A DNA stretch of 64,000 nt from Alitta virens. Taxonomy: Eukaryota > Annelida > Polychaeta > Phyllodocida > Nereididae. Positions 25,901 to 39,817 of this stretch are shown in pieces (the stretch's first letter is position 1; the number at the start of each line of letters is the position of its first letter). Location: assembly GCA_932294295.1 (NCBI GenBank), contig OW028575.1, positions 14,016,058 through 14,080,057 of the forward strand, written 5' to 3'. Both the position numbers and the translations under genes were made by a program. The notes beneath the pieces were generated by a model. That model made no database searches and was not told where the DNA came from. It was given only the letters and a program-made list of their open reading frames with translations.

Positions 25901-27850
25901 TTCTGCTCACATCAGGACTACCACACTACAAGCTGAACAACTCTTTTCCTGCATGTTTGGTATTTGTCTATTATGATATGCAAAAATTACAGCTCATTTA
26001 TTTGCCAAAAAAGAGTTACAGCACCACAGAAAACAGCAGCATCGAGACTTAAAAAAATATCTGGAAGAAGTCACCCTATCCCACTACATCTTTGACACAG
26101 AACAGCCTGTCCTCGGTGTACTGACCACGTATAACGTAAATGGGCTACTAGACATCAAAGCGTTGGGCCAGGAGATTTAGTGAGACAAGGAGAGATACAG
26201 GAGACCAGGGGACAATTTCTTGGCTATGTGCTACCAGAGACATCATCAAAGTTGTTCTGATCTCAGAAAAAAGAGCCAGGACCTTGTAACCTGTTACTGT
26301 GGGCCCAGGCTGCATTAGTGCCATTCCACAGGTAGATGGCCTCGTATCTTGAATGTTTGATGATGTCCTCTATCTAAAAGCATTGCGATGTAAGGTCTCC
26401 CAATAGCGCCTGTTAGATGCATGGAGTCAGACCATAGAACCAGACCAACAGTGAGTTATCTCCATCAGACTGAACAGGAACACAGGGTCCGTTTACCATA
26501 GCTCAGCGTTATATTACCACAAATGTGTGATTACTTTCTGATATTACAAAGATTGCAGCATTTCGTGTTGCAATTGTTATCAGCTAGCCCACGTAAAAAT
26601 TCCATTATCAGCAACAGGAAAAATTGGGGTTGCGAAAGAATTGCCAGGCAGCATTAACCCAGATTTGCAGATACATACAATTACAGAGCGACTGTTGAAC
26701 TACATGCGATTTCCTGCCTTTTATGTAGTAGATATTACTTTGATATTGCAACAATCAGCACAATCAGCAAGTCTCAAGTTTCGTAATGAAACAAGGAGAA
26801 AATGTGCATCTAAGCACAACTTCTGAGAAGATGCCAGACAAATATTGCATAGCTACGTCTCCCTCTCTCGCTGGAGCAATATTCTGGTACTAATATGCAC
26901 TGTATATCTATATATAAATCCCTACAAGTCGTTGAGGAGATTTTATTTCAAGAGCACACTGAGCACACTGAACACACTAGGTAACTTGTTATCTTTCTTT
27001 CAGGCAAGGAAAACATATTGGTGCAGAGGAGGACCAGCATATGGTTTCTATAGCACATAGTAAGAAGCTCTAGTGGACCAGGCCCATCAGAGGTGGGCAG
27101 GTCATTACTGATGCTGCGTCGGGACTCTGTTGACAGCCCTTGGCCAGCCTAGGTCATCTTCTCTGCACGATTAATGGCCTGCCTCAGCCTGGCCTCCGCC
27201 TGGCGAAGGGTCCATTGCATTTTCCCCAGCTACAGCTGACCGCCAACTGGACTGCGCCTCGTTGCTACGTTACCAACTTCATCTGCAAGAAATTGCTGAC
27301 TCGTCCATGATTCCTAACACCGATTCACTTTTCTTTTTGACCGTGATAAATGCAAAAATAAGGAGATGAATGGCTTATGAGGTCAATCACCTCATCTTCA
27401 CGTTTGTTATAAATAGCAGCAAGTCACTGAGGTCGAAATCAGCATTATTTAACCCCACTGTCCTACTTTTATCCTTCTATGGCAGAGCATCAAAATGCGA
27501 CTGTGACCGCATATAATAGCAATGGCCGCACTACCAGTGGCATATGACAAGAATGGTACGTATATTTCGTTTTTGTAGATGACAACATACTTTACCACTA
27601 CAAATGAGACTGTTACCACTGTATCTGAAATGGCACTAGAGTCCAATAGCAGCCATAATAAAGTGGTGAAATTCTGCATGGTCAGCAATTGTCAGTGCCC
27701 AAAAGGACATTTCCATTAAGCAAGTCTCTAGCCACTCTCATTAGCTTTTCTATTGCTGTTCTAGGCTTGAATAGAATACGATAGTCTCTCGGTGGAGGAC
27801 TCCACCAGACAGATGCAAATCTATTGTTAATGGCATTTTAGGAGATAGAA

Positions 27851-27880
27851 TATTACCTGCGAAACTAAGCAAATGTAGCC
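27851..27880 (-). other. Weak ratchet-like junction
   Basis: Minus strand: a moderately T-rich stretch ending TAGTTTCGCAG is followed directly by GTAATATT, with the junction at 27856/27857. It lies between the two strong ratchets, but the donor half departs from consensus at positions +5 and +6 and the pyrimidine tract is interrupted by purines. Probably chance, or an inefficient site. Confidence 0.15.
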
Positions 27881-28379
27881 TTCACACAATTGCATACAAT
27901 AAAGACTCGTTTTCAACAATTGAAGTAATCATCTCCTGTGCAACATAATACGGTTGGGTAGTCATTTTGAAAAATTCCACATTTTACATGGGCCATTAAG
28001 CACTCAATTTACAGTCTGCAGCACTAGGACCAAGTCAGTGCCAGTAATTTATTTGATCATCTAGTGGGGCAGGTCATGAAGAGAGTAGAATGCAACTATA
28101 GAGCCAACGCAATCTGTTTATTTTCAGGACCATATATTGGCTAAATTGGTGAATGCAGGGCACGCTTGGAATGGGCACCATATAACCCTAGTGTTCTGAA
28201 ATCAGGGAGGTTTTCGAGTCTTTTAGACATTCCCCCTTTTCAGGCTCATTCGCTACAGAAAATGTTTAGGTGACATGAGGGTCATGCCTACCCTGAGAGG
28301 TTATAGGCAAGGGACCTGTATGATAGAGGCTAGAGGCAGATTAACAGCCCCGAGAGACGTTCTGGAAGCCAGCTGACAG

Positions 28380-28465
28380 ACGGCAGAAGCTCTACGACGT
28401 TATCACGTGACCTGGCATCCCAGGTGACGTGACACAGCGTCCGTCACCGAGTAATTACGTAAGAA
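28380..28465. promoter_or_regulatory. Palindromic E-box/CRE/bZIP cluster
   Basis: A 13-bp arm TCACGTGACCTGG (28403-28415) faces CCAGGTGACGTGA (28420-28432), complementary at 12 of 13 positions across a 4-bp loop. The arms carry a perfect E-box palindrome (TCACGTGA) and a TGACGTGA CRE variant. A perfect TTACGTAA (PAR-bZIP/C/EBP type) follows at 28455-28462. CpG content is raised. This looks like a compact regulatory element. Factor binding is inferred from motif shape. Confidence 0.4.
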
Positions 28466-31400
28466 CTCAACGTTCTATCCTACATGGCTTCCCTGCTGCT
28501 ATCCTATTCGTTTTCCTGGTCGGATTCACGCAATACGATGCTATGTCTCTACTCGAATTTGTCTCTATGAAACCAGTTCGGCTTGTATATTATGAGTTGC
28601 CAAGCTGACAACCCGGTCCTCCCACGCAAGTCCAGGGTTAGAACCACAACTGAATCGATGAAATTATCCCATTGCATCTTTTATACAGTCTCTAGACTTA
28701 TCTTCAGATTTTACCCATACACTAGAGTTTTGCCCAGCAAACACACTGTCAAAGGAAGATAAACCCGCATAAATAGAAAGCACATCACTTGACCAGGCCG
28801 GCGAGCTGACCCGCACCAAACAGAGCAAGAAAAACAATAGTCTGTCTAGAGTGGCCCTTAGCTTGGACAGCGCATATCTTATTCTGAGCCAAGCACCACT
28901 GGGGAAATTATACAGGAGTCTGCAGTGTTGTGCAGAAGTCCATTGGTTCTACATGGAGAACAAACGCAGAGTCCAGCCAAATCACATCTCAATCTCTTGC
29001 TATTCAACTGGGAACCTATCCACATATAACCCAATGACTTTCTAAAGTACATTCTTAGGGAGGTGGCTACTAGGAGCTTTAAGCATGTCTGGATACCCCA
29101 TCCATCTAAAAATTCATATGGAAGAAATATATTCGAAACCAACACCCCAACTCACTCTATATTAGATTAATACAGGCAATTTCTATAGAATTAAGCTAAT
29201 TTCAGCATTGTTGCAAGAGACATGGCTTACTACAACATGCTCCACCAAGTCTACACCTTCTACTCCATGCTTAACCTGAGCTTCTCTGAAGTAAAACTAC
29301 TTTGTAAGAGGAAACCAGCTCCACATTTACTAATTAAGAGAAGCATAATCTGGTTGAAGAAGAGAAGACACGTCTTGAGCAAATTATGCTTTGCTTTCGG
29401 AGTCATTCTTTGATGTAGATATGTGAGGCTCATAAAGAAGAAATAATGTCTTCTTTGGCAAAGAGTGACTTGCAAATGTCAGCATAGCATTTAGGAAATC
29501 AAGAGATGCCCTATGCTACAACCTTAGTTAAATTTGGCAATTTGACATTCCAATGCAATACATAAATGATTAGGTATGTCAAGACAAAAATATGGTAGGG
29601 TGGGCTGGTCTTACTTGAGCAGAAAAACATATTACAACAGACTCGTTAATTAGTATTATGGTTAATTGAATGATTCTATCCAGAAATATCTGCAATAAGT
29701 TAAAAAAAAATGCTAAGAGTATAAATATGAATACATTAATATTAGTATTGTAAATACATTACAATGCATCTTTCTTCATATTCAGATATGCTCTTCAAAA
29801 CCATATTCATATTTCGGATGCTGGGAACACAGGCAGCCCACACATCTGGTAACTTCTAAATAGCATTATGAAAGCGACCATTCGTGGGTTTTGCCAAAAT
29901 CTATCTCATAGATTCAAAAGATGGAAAATTTTGATCAATGATGCGCACCTAATTCGTGCTTTAAATATTCCAGTTCAACAGTTACAATGGACCCGCTATT
30001 AAGGGATCAATATGAAACCTAACAGGACCTGTAACAAAGCAATGGATTGACCAATATAGCTCATTTTTGCTTCATATCATCTCCGAAATCAATTAAAATC
30101 GAGGCAATTGGCTGGAAATTCAGAACTTTAGAGCTCCGTCAATGAGCATTCTTGCAGTTAAGGTCGGTTACTATGGAATATGGGACCTAGTGATTCTCAG
30201 TTCATTGGTAAAGACCACGGACATATTGCAGAAAAGAAAGTTGCTGAAACAGCGCTAATGACAAAATATTTTCCAAAATATCATCATCACACAACTATAT
30301 AACTATATACTAACACCCAAGTATGAAAAGTAAGTTTTCATGGCACTATACCCATGAATTTGGTTACCAATAACATACATACATACCAGTATCCATACAC
30401 ATTTAATCCTCCCGGTTAAGGCCATATTAGGTCCCTTCAGTAATAAATCAGGTCTGCATGACTTATTAAATACAATAACGAGAATTTCTCACGAGGTAGT
30501 AATACAAAGAAATACCAGTACTTACATTTGTCGAGGGTAAATAAAGATACATAAGTTGTATTTTTAATGAACCTTACCTTGGAATAAGGATATTTACCTT
30601 GGCTGTGTTGGCTCAAGACATTTTCTACCCTTCAGTAATAAATCACACAGGCTTCCTGTTTAGTTAGACATTCCCCCTTTTCAGGATTTATGTTTAACGC
30701 GAAGAACCATTCTTAGAATAAATGTCAACTAGCTATGTAGCAGATCAAATATGCATGAGGTCATTAAGGCATCCTTGTTCAGCTCCGCCCATCTCTCTCC
30801 TCTTAAACAACTGACAGTGAAAATTTATGTTGGAAAAATTGCAAAGTCACCAAAATATGGAACCTCCGCAAATTTTGCTTGCCAAACTTCACACACACAC
30901 TAAAATGATGGTTGCATTCTTTTTAGGTAATTTTTAAGGTATAACTACCAGAAAAGACCCTAGTCCTTCAGTTCTGTCCTATTAGCCAGCTAACAATTGC
31001 AGTGTGGTTACGAGGATTTCTTTCAACAGACTTCTAAGAGTGCTTGAAGTAGTCGCAAGTAGAAAGAGTTTAGGAAATTGAAAGAAAACGGTTCAAAGGT
31101 AAGCCTCTTTGACCAAGGACTTTATTAAAATAAGCTTTCTTGACAGAAGTCACTCCACATTTATTCAATAGTGCACTAGACCCACTCAAAATGCCATGCT
31201 TGACACTAAGTCACTATTTTGACACACACACTTTTTTTGTACAATCGAACTGACAATGCCAAGTGTCTCACAAAGGCCTAAGTGCTACCTTTGCATTGTC
31301 ATCATGTCCTAAGCTTTGAGTAACTCAATTAGCCATCCACTTTAAGGGAACTTTCAAAGCTTGTGACTTTCTCTGGCATCTATGTGTGCCTTGTTCATCA

Positions 31401-31516
31401 TGATTTTTTTGCTATATGAATACATTGTACAGCTATAGACTAAACAGAGCGTAACAAAATGAATTATTCAGGGATATTTCTTTTTAAAAGGCAGTCACTT
31501 TACAGCCAGATTCCAG

Positions 31517-31694
31517 ATTCATAGACTTGGAAACCTGTCTCATGAGGTCAGAAGATAAAATCCAGAGGATGTCATTTGAATCAAGGACTGTCATTGGCCA
31601 AGGCAGTCCTTCAACCAACAGTCCTGGACTTGCATGACGTCCTCTGGAGTTTAGTTGCCAATTGTATTAGACTTGTTTGCAAGTCTATGAATTT
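31517..31694. mobile_element. Fold-back MITE, copy B
   Basis: Terminal inverted repeats ATTCATAGACTTGGAAAC (left) and the complement of ATTCATAGACTTGCAAAC (right) differ at one base over 18. Inside, CCAGAGGATGTCATTTGAA pairs with the complement of CCAGAGGACGTCATGC. The centre (GGACTGTCATTGGCCAAGG) aligns to the reverse complement of copy A at 22618-22755. Together the copies define a small palindromic repeat family. Confidence 0.75.
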
Positions 31695-34600
31695 GGCAGT
31701 AATGCTAAATCAAATTTTACTGAAATGTCAACTGTTACTTGTCACATTTGAATTATGTCTCAAAGAAGGGAATCCTCAGTTCAATGTAATTTTTTACATG
31801 ACATAGGGGAAGCAACCAATGACTATAATTGCTACCCTTATATATACAGTTTATACACTGATATACATCATACAATCTTCGATTACTAAATCTTGGGCAT
31901 ATTTCATAGGTATAACTATAGAACACTCCAACATACTCAAGTGGATGTCATGGCTTGTTAACACCTGCCAAAAAACTTGGCCATCATTTGCACAAGGTTA
32001 TGAACTCCACACCTTTGCTTGTGTGACAAACGCTCATAAATAAGCCCGACTTTTTTAATATGGGCTGAAGAGAAAACTTAAAGAGCCGACATGCTGCTAT
32101 ATCGTTATTCTGATGCCTAACTAAAATATGGCGGGAACTTTATGAGGAGCACATCAAGTAAACCACAAAAAATTAAATATACCAGAAAAAAAAACCAGCT
32201 CCTTGGCTACCTTCCAATAGAGTATTTTTTTTAATCTATGTGGACCGGACAGCTCATTTTTTCAACACCTTGAATGGCTTGAAACTTAAAAATATACAGC
32301 AAAATATACCTTAACACTAAAATGTTATACCAGAAAATATGCACATTGGCACCATGAGGCAGTATTGCACCAAATTTGACTTGTGATAAAGAATCAGTCT
32401 TTAATATAATCATGACCGAAAAAAAGAAGAATTCTATATATCATTAGGCAAAATACCAAGTACAAAATATTAACAACATCAGCAGACTTTAGTGAGGACT
32501 CAGAAGTCCTTAAATTAAATTAATCTAAGGGAAAATATAATCAAAATGCCCCAATGATTGAAGAGCTGAGGAATGTGGAGTGTGACAGCAGATGAAATGG
32601 TAGAAGGCAAGAAAAACTGGCTTTTCACGAGTGTCGATATTTATTGGCATGTCCACTGGTGACTCTTTGCCTCCCATTGATCACAGATCGATACAATAAA
32701 TCTGAAATTAGTTTCAAAGGGAACAAGCAGCAGAGAGGATTGATAGCCGATAATATTACAGTAGTTACATGGCCATTATTGCACCGTCTAATGTTACGAT
32801 CATTTAAAAAGCAATGAACAAGGCAATGTGGAACATGCTGTCATCGTTTTAGTGTCTAGTTTCAATTACAGGTACCAGGCCCAGGTGAGATGCCTTGTTG
32901 TAATAATGTCTAAAAAAATAGATCTGCAATTTGTAACATTATAATCTGTTTACTGCATTACAGTCAGTTTAAAAGTGAATGAAATTAAGTTAGGTCACAA
33001 ATCAATTGGATCAAAAGTTATAAGCAAGTCATTGCAACAACTATGTCACCCTACATTAAAATGTACTAGATAATAAACCGACTTAACCAATAACTCGAAT
33101 TGATATAAATGCAAATTATTCAATGCTTTATCTTGCCAAGGACATATAAAGCATTAATAATAGCCAAAGAACATCTCACGGAAACTCGAGGGCTGCGTGA
33201 CCGGCCATTAGTGCAACAGCGATGGACAGGTGGGGTTGCTGTTGCATAACTTGGTAAAAAAAAAAGGAAAAAATGTCCTCCTCATCCTCTCAGAGATAAT
33301 GATGGCCAGGCTCGCCATCAGCAACAAGGAGGCAGGCAAGGATGATGCGAATGCTAATGCCTGGTTTGCTAAGATGGACTTCTTATGGGTTAGTCACCCA
33401 AGGGATATCACTCCTTCAGTACAAGGGCCAGGGACTTCTTACAAGGAAGATCCTATCCATTATATAAAAGGGCATAACTATGAGGTAACAGAGCAAGGTC
33501 CCCATATAACGACCTAAAATAAGGTAGCATATGCACCTGCATCTTCTTATACACAACTGATGACTATAATGTACCTATTTACAATAGGATACTCATCTTT
33601 CTGAAACAGCTCTGAAAAAGTGTTAATCTTGGTCATAACATGCAAATTCAAGTACATGGTAAACCTGTACTGCACTATGGACTAATGTCTTATAAGTGAC
33701 ACAGTTATTACAATCCAAAGCAGTTCCAATATATGTCCATCATAAAGACTGGCCTTTTAAGAACTGAACGCCATTTGGGCTCCTTAAACAGCACACATAA
33801 AAGCAGCAGCCATGAATCACTGCTTTGTATGACACACGTCACACATTGATTACATCTTGCCAATGCAGTATTGTTCCTGAAGCTCTATGCATGTCTTCTT
33901 TGATGTGTTTAGGGTCTTTTTTATCCGCAGTACAGATATCTTCTGACTGCTTTTGAAATTGGAACAGCTAACAACATTACCAACATACAGTGTATGTACA
34001 CTTTGTCAACACCAGTAGCAGTGAGCCTGTTACGAAAGAATACACTGCACTACATAAATGGTCACCGTTTATATCATTAGTCAGTGACATATAATCATTC
34101 AATTTGAAGAGGAATATGATTTAAAAGCAACACTCCATACATCAAAGCAGCTGTTATGATTTCATCTCTTACAAGTGTTAACAAAATAGAGATATGCATG
34201 CAAGCTACAAATATGATTAATCCAGAATGTAGGATGAAACACATTGCTTATGACACACAGGCTTTATTTACCCCAAGATTTGCATGATGAGGCAAACTGT
34301 TTATGCATAAGTCGTTTGCTATTTGACAGAAACAAAGCTTCAATCAGTCTTCCTGATCTCGTTTGCAAGGAATGACAATGTGGCTTTGATCCTTCTCCTT
34401 TTATTTATGAAGCTTCAATACAACAAGGACACAATAGGAAGAAGTGGAGATCAATACCATTGCCTGGATGTCTTACTCAAGGCTGTAGTCAGTGAAAAAC
34501 CCTGGAATCTAGATTTACTATTCATAAGACTGGCCTCAAATGATGCACAAGAAGGCATCAGCCTTGTAGACAATGACAATGGCCTTGTATGAAAGTTTCC

Positions 34601-35229
34601 CCTCTCGGTAACTTCCTACATATCAAGTCTGGACGGGTCCCAAGGCTGCTGGGACTGGCAAGATCATGCCATGGGTAATGGAAAGGACAGGCTCACGATG
34701 TAGAAAAGATGTCAGTGATGTCATTGATGTAGAAATGGTGTAAGGAATGAGGGAAATATGTTGCATTTGGCAGCTGGATGTCACTTCTTTTCACTAGAAT
34801 TTTCCCACTCAGCATTGCAGCAATGTCATTGCGGATGGTAGCAATGTGCCGCAGCGTCTGCAAATGACAGACCCCGTGTATTTGCAGCATACAAATGGCT
34901 AACTGCTTCAGCATACAGATGTTGTACACACTACACAAGATGCCAAAGCAGCATCTGCAGTCTTGTAACTGATACACCAGTGTCTGCTCAACGTACTAAC
35001 TGCAGCCTGCTACAGTGCAGTTAGCTGTTCAGCCACCGTCACACACACCATGGCTATACACTGTATTCCAGTTGGCTTTGGTGTATTCTTATACCACGCA
35101 GATGCACTTTATTGTTTTCACTCTAAAGCCACAGCCATTATCGCTCCCATACTATGAATACTTTACTATACCAGGCTTTCATACTGTATGATATGAATGG
35201 GAAAGACCTATGCTTTCAGTCTGGTGTAG
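31695..35229. other. No gene or clear element seen
   Basis: Intron-like AT-rich sequence. An ORF at 33230-33517 (plus, 95 codons) has a reasonably mixed composition but no domain I recognise, no splice context and no promoter, so I do not call it a gene. Confidence 0.5.
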
Positions 35230-35242
35230 CCCCCCCCCCCCC
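35230..35242. repeat. C13 homopolymer
   Basis: Thirteen C on the plus strand, a G run in a transcript of the minus strand. Confidence 0.95.
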
Positions 35243-36129
35243 ATCAGCTAAAATAGCAGGAATGGTATGCAAGGGCATGCCCACACCACCATTTGTACTG
35301 ATAGGTGAATGTTGGTTCAATTCTGTTTTCTCTTACTATGAAGAAAAAAAAACTAATAAAAACACAACGACAGCGGAAATATTTACTGAAGGCATATTCA
35401 CATTGCACTGCAAATGCCAAAATTCTACTTTTTTTACCAATACATTGCCATATATTTGATTTAATGTTAAAAACAAGATGACCTCTGTATATAAATATCC
35501 ATAATAACATATAATGCAAATATAATGCTACTGGCAGTCTTATTACACAGAATTTTTTTATATTTAAACTTAAGATAGACTTTTGGTTGTCTGAAATGTT
35601 TGGACTGTTCCTATATCCTGTGCAGTAATTATGTAAACACCAATATACATTATACACTGTAATAGACCGGTCTTTAAAACAAAGCATCGTCATATTACAA
35701 AGTTGTAAAATGCACACAAAAGGCTTCTAGTTAATATGGTTAGTGAATTAGTTTAACATCCTAAGAAATCCGCAGGATCTAATTAACAACAAGGCAATAA
35801 CTATATTACATCGTAAGCTTATCATAAATCACCATGACAACCAAATAACTGATTTAGAGAATCGCATAATTTGTCTCCAGCTTTGACGGATTGATTAAAT
35901 GTAAATCAAATAAAATATTATACATGTGTGCTAAACAACTATTGTAAGGTCGATACACTGGTACATGTTACAATCGATACAGTACCTGCTGCATGAAATG
36001 ATACAATATAACCAGCACTATACTGATTTTTTTTTTTAAATAACGAAAGATGAACTGCTTAATCTAACAATAAGACATCTTCTAGATACTGACTTCTGAC
36101 AAAGAAATACTAAGAAGATCTAAATATTT

Positions 36130-36370
36130 CTTGGTCCTTTTAATGAAGGCCCGCAGATTGCCATTAAAGAGGGAATTAATGAAGGTGCTTTTCACAATCC
36201 ATCAAAATTTCAATAAAGGCGGTTTCGTCATAACATTAATAACTAGAAGGGGATTAATTGGTTGAATAATCCTTGTTTAAAATCGGAAATTAAAGCAGCA
36301 GTCGTATTTTGTCGTGCTTGTTGGCACCCTGCTTCAATTAGCCTGCAGTGGAGACCAGGTTTGTTAAAAT
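36130..36370. promoter_or_regulatory. TAAT-rich stretch, conserved non-coding candidate
   Basis: Repeat-free sequence with several TAAT/ATTA homeodomain cores (GGGAATTAATGAAGG, CATTAATAACTAG, GGATTAATTGGTTGAATAATCC). The last is partly palindromic. The texture resembles conserved enhancers found in long introns of developmental genes, but conservation cannot be judged from one sequence. Confidence 0.2.
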
Positions 36371-37907
36371 GATCAATAAAGCATTATGTCATAAACCAAA
36401 TACTTCCCCTCCTCCGATTCAATAGTTTAAGAGCAGAGGCTCTAAAGCGATTACATTTAAATCTGCAGTGTTCCATATTCAGAGTCATTCATCACTGCTG
36501 AGTTGCCAAACCACTGTGCTTTACTAAACTACCTCATGGGACAAGACAGGACAAAATGTCAGTCTGAAGTCTGGTAATCAATAGCTGCCAAGGTTTTCTC
36601 TATGTTAAAATAGCTTCCATGCCAATGAATTATTCATAATAGACATCATCACGCTAATTCCATAGAGGCTGCCATGCTACTATCGAACTATCATGTCAAA
36701 GCTGATTGGTTGGTATCAAGTACGGAAACATGATAACTTATCGCAAGCAATTTAATTCACTAATGAAAACAAGACAACATCGACATAACTTAAAGAAGAC
36801 ATCGACAAAACTTAAAGAACATGATGTATGTCAGACGAGTACACACTCTCTCAGCAAAGTTTAAAGACATCTCTCCAAAGATAAAAGCACCCACTAACTT
36901 CTCAAGATTCATGGTGTGGACTCAAAAGCCTTATCTCATCATTACGTCTGCCTCTGGCAGCTGGTCAGATAAGCTGACTCAGCTTCAGACCCGGTAGCAT
37001 GGACACATAGACATAGACATTACACACTAAGACCTTTGTGACCCTATCCTAGGTTTTCCTCCATTAATGATAACATGTAATGATCAATGATATTATATTA
37101 TTATCAGTTTTAAAAGAAACCTAGAGGCCACATCTGCACCTGAAACAGCATACATTTAAAATCCCATCAGCTACTTTCTTACAGCTTTGGTAATCATACC
37201 TTGATAAACTTGATAATTCAACCTATTGGAAAACTTCAAGCTGCTCCACCTATTATAATTCCATTAATTGTCGAGGGGTTTGAAAACTGCCATATGTGTT
37301 GGCAACATACATCCCTATCAATTAATTAGTGCATTCCCTTCACACAAAAAGCAACAAAATGAGATGATTGATTGCCATAAAAGCACATATAGACAGAGCA
37401 CAATGTAATTTGCACTCAACGGAGTTTTCCATGCAAGTTGTGGAAGTGCTAAAATGCATTAGGAAGTTCAACACAGCTACTGCTACCTCTAAGAGATATA
37501 TACCAAGCAAATACTACAGTAAAACCTAGCCTAATAGGCATGATCATCAAAATAATGCCAATGTCATCTAAGCTTTCATTTAATTCAAATGAAGGGCACT
37601 AATTTTGAATAGGTTTTCCTTTTAAACAGACTATAACCTTACACAATTACAAAAGGGTAGTCATCCACCCGAATACCCACACAACTGTCATTCACAGCAG
37701 CTGAGTCTGGTCCACATTTTTGCAAAAGCAAACTGCAGGTCGCTATCAAGATAATCTATCCACAACACAATATGGCTTTTTGGATCAAGTTAAATCCCTG
37801 GAATCTTAGGCACCACTCTAAGCACGCCATATGTTTCCCTGCGGATGACGGTGCCTCTCAAACACTAGTTGGGGATTGCAAAACTGAAATGGGGATTGCA
37901 ATCTACA

Positions 37908-38324
37908 GATGCTACTATTCAGCCGAAGCTGCTCAGTAGAATTGGAAGCGTTGGGAAAATGCAGCACGTGGTGTCTATGGTGATAACATTGATAAGTTGA
38001 CCCATAATGCCATATTAGTACAGCAATGTTTCATCGTTATCTGAAAATGTCTGCCTGTATCATGGTTTATGAAAAAAACATTGTGGCTTATTTGCATTTT
38101 CCGATGAGCGCTACTATTTAGAAGGTGCTCTCAAGAATTGAAGGGTTTGGAGTAACATTCATGTAGCACGTGCTTCAGTTTCTATGGTGATAACATTGAT
38201 AAATGGAACCATGAAGCCATACTAGTACAGTAACCTTAGTGCTCAATATTTCACCGCTATTTAAGATGTCCATAACAACCGTAATCACATTTTGAGACAA
38301 GTTCTGCCTATTATGAGTGGCTTA
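37908..38324. repeat. Diverged tandem duplication, about 200 bp x 2
   Basis: Module A (37908-38090) and module B (38108-38324) align along most of their length: GCTACTATT near the start, a GCACGTG, a 22-bp identical core (37974-37995 and 38181-38202, period 207), AGTACAG, and GTGGCTTA at the end, with indels between. An old duplication of a non-coding block. Just before module A, GGGGATTGCA also occurs twice (37871 and 37891). Confidence 0.7.
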
Positions 38325-39815
38325 TAAAGATTCTGACATTGTGGCGTAATTGGGGCACACCATTGATGGTTAAATACAATGAAAATACAGGCCACTGCAT
38401 CATGGAGTTTAACAAAGGGCCACCACATTGGAGTCGTCCTTTGATCTTAACATGCTTCCCCTGTATTCCATGCTCTTACATGTTCTGCCAATATTCACAT
38501 CATGGCCCTACATGGTACAAGAGGCTGGCGTATGGATCTGTATTAACCATACCTGGCAATGAGCCATTAACCAACAACCAAGATGTCTATAGAGGAACTA
38601 GAAGTAGTTGAATGCTGTAAGCAGATGGGTTTATGCCATCACCATATATGGACCTTCTGTCCAACCACCCTTGCTATGGTCATAATTCTCCTTTTATTAT
38701 GGTTTGCCAATAAAAGAAACATATCTAATCTGCAACACCCATCTTATGCTATAGTTCTGTATCTTGAATCTATTATATGCAAGATTCATATGCCCAGTGC
38801 AGAAATAAGCAATATATGACCATTACACAAGCAAATATGCTATTCCGTCTCAGCGTTCTCATATAAGTTATTTACAGAGGGTGATCATCCCCTAATATTA
38901 ACAAATATTTCTCTCGAGAAACACGGTGTTGGGTGATGTTTAGTAACAGCTACAGTTTACACACATTGCTGAGAAGAGCCCTATAGATTCATTAGTCCAA
39001 AACACGGTGTTACGCTTTTACAATTCCAAAGTTTGTCCTGTCATCCCTTTCGAGAATACCACTGAATTTTAATGAGAAAAGCACCAAGGACAAGTTTTTG
39101 CGTTTTGAGGTGCCACAAAAAGTGATGGAAATATTGCATGTCAGTATCACATTGGAGGCCCCCCAGTTTCCTTCATACATTTATCATTGATGCGGAGTAT
39201 CTTTGTCTGCAGTTGATTTTTTTTACAGCATTTAAGAGGATGAAGTTGCATGCATAAAGAGAGGATGTTAGGCTGCGAGGCTTCAACAATCAGTATCATT
39301 AAGCCCATTTAATAACAGCTTCTATTACTAGCAATTCAGATAAAGTGGTGCTAACTTGTGAACTAATTATGGCAACCTGAAGGCTCTCTCCTATCTTGAA
39401 AATGGATGGGTTTAATTCGGATTACGTGATGCTATCTTGTCGACTGACATCTGCTCAATCTATAGAACTCAGTCGGGGCTCTTTCAGCTCAGTTCTGTCT
39501 GATTTTTAATAAGCTACCCATAAATTACTCTGGCTTTCACTTAAAACCAGACTGAAGAGGTAATTTGATAGTAAATTTCCCACTAAGACTTCAGGGAGTG
39601 TCAAATTCAGCAGATAGAAGTGGCATCACAAAATGATAGGATTTTGAGAGTACAACCACATAAGAGATTTGATCTATTGTGTTCTGTACAAGAGATGCTA
39701 TGAGCCTCCGGCAACACTGCAATACTGACACACGTCCATTGTGCAGAGATGAGAGGCCTGCTCATCAGGCAGCTGGCTGTTGCATGGCTTTTGTTTGTGC
39801 ACCATCAGCTCATCC
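38325..39815. other. No gene or clear element seen
   Basis: Intron-like sequence. An ORF of 90 codons (38339-38611, plus) has no domain or splice context that would support it. Confidence 0.5.
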
Positions 39816-39817
39816 AA

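Noticed and set aside
28600..28665. Possible tRNA-like segment (TCCAGGGTTAGAACC)
   Set aside because: Only a rough B-box resemblance and no A box at the right distance.
33230..33517. 95-codon plus ORF with fairly balanced composition
   Set aside because: No family resemblance, no splice or promoter context, and it starts beside a poly-A stretch.
35244..35717. Longest ORF of the window (157 codons, minus)
   Set aside because: Its composition is that of AT-rich random sequence, with many Cys, Tyr, Phe and Ile and no motif. One chance ORF of this size is expected in 64 kb.
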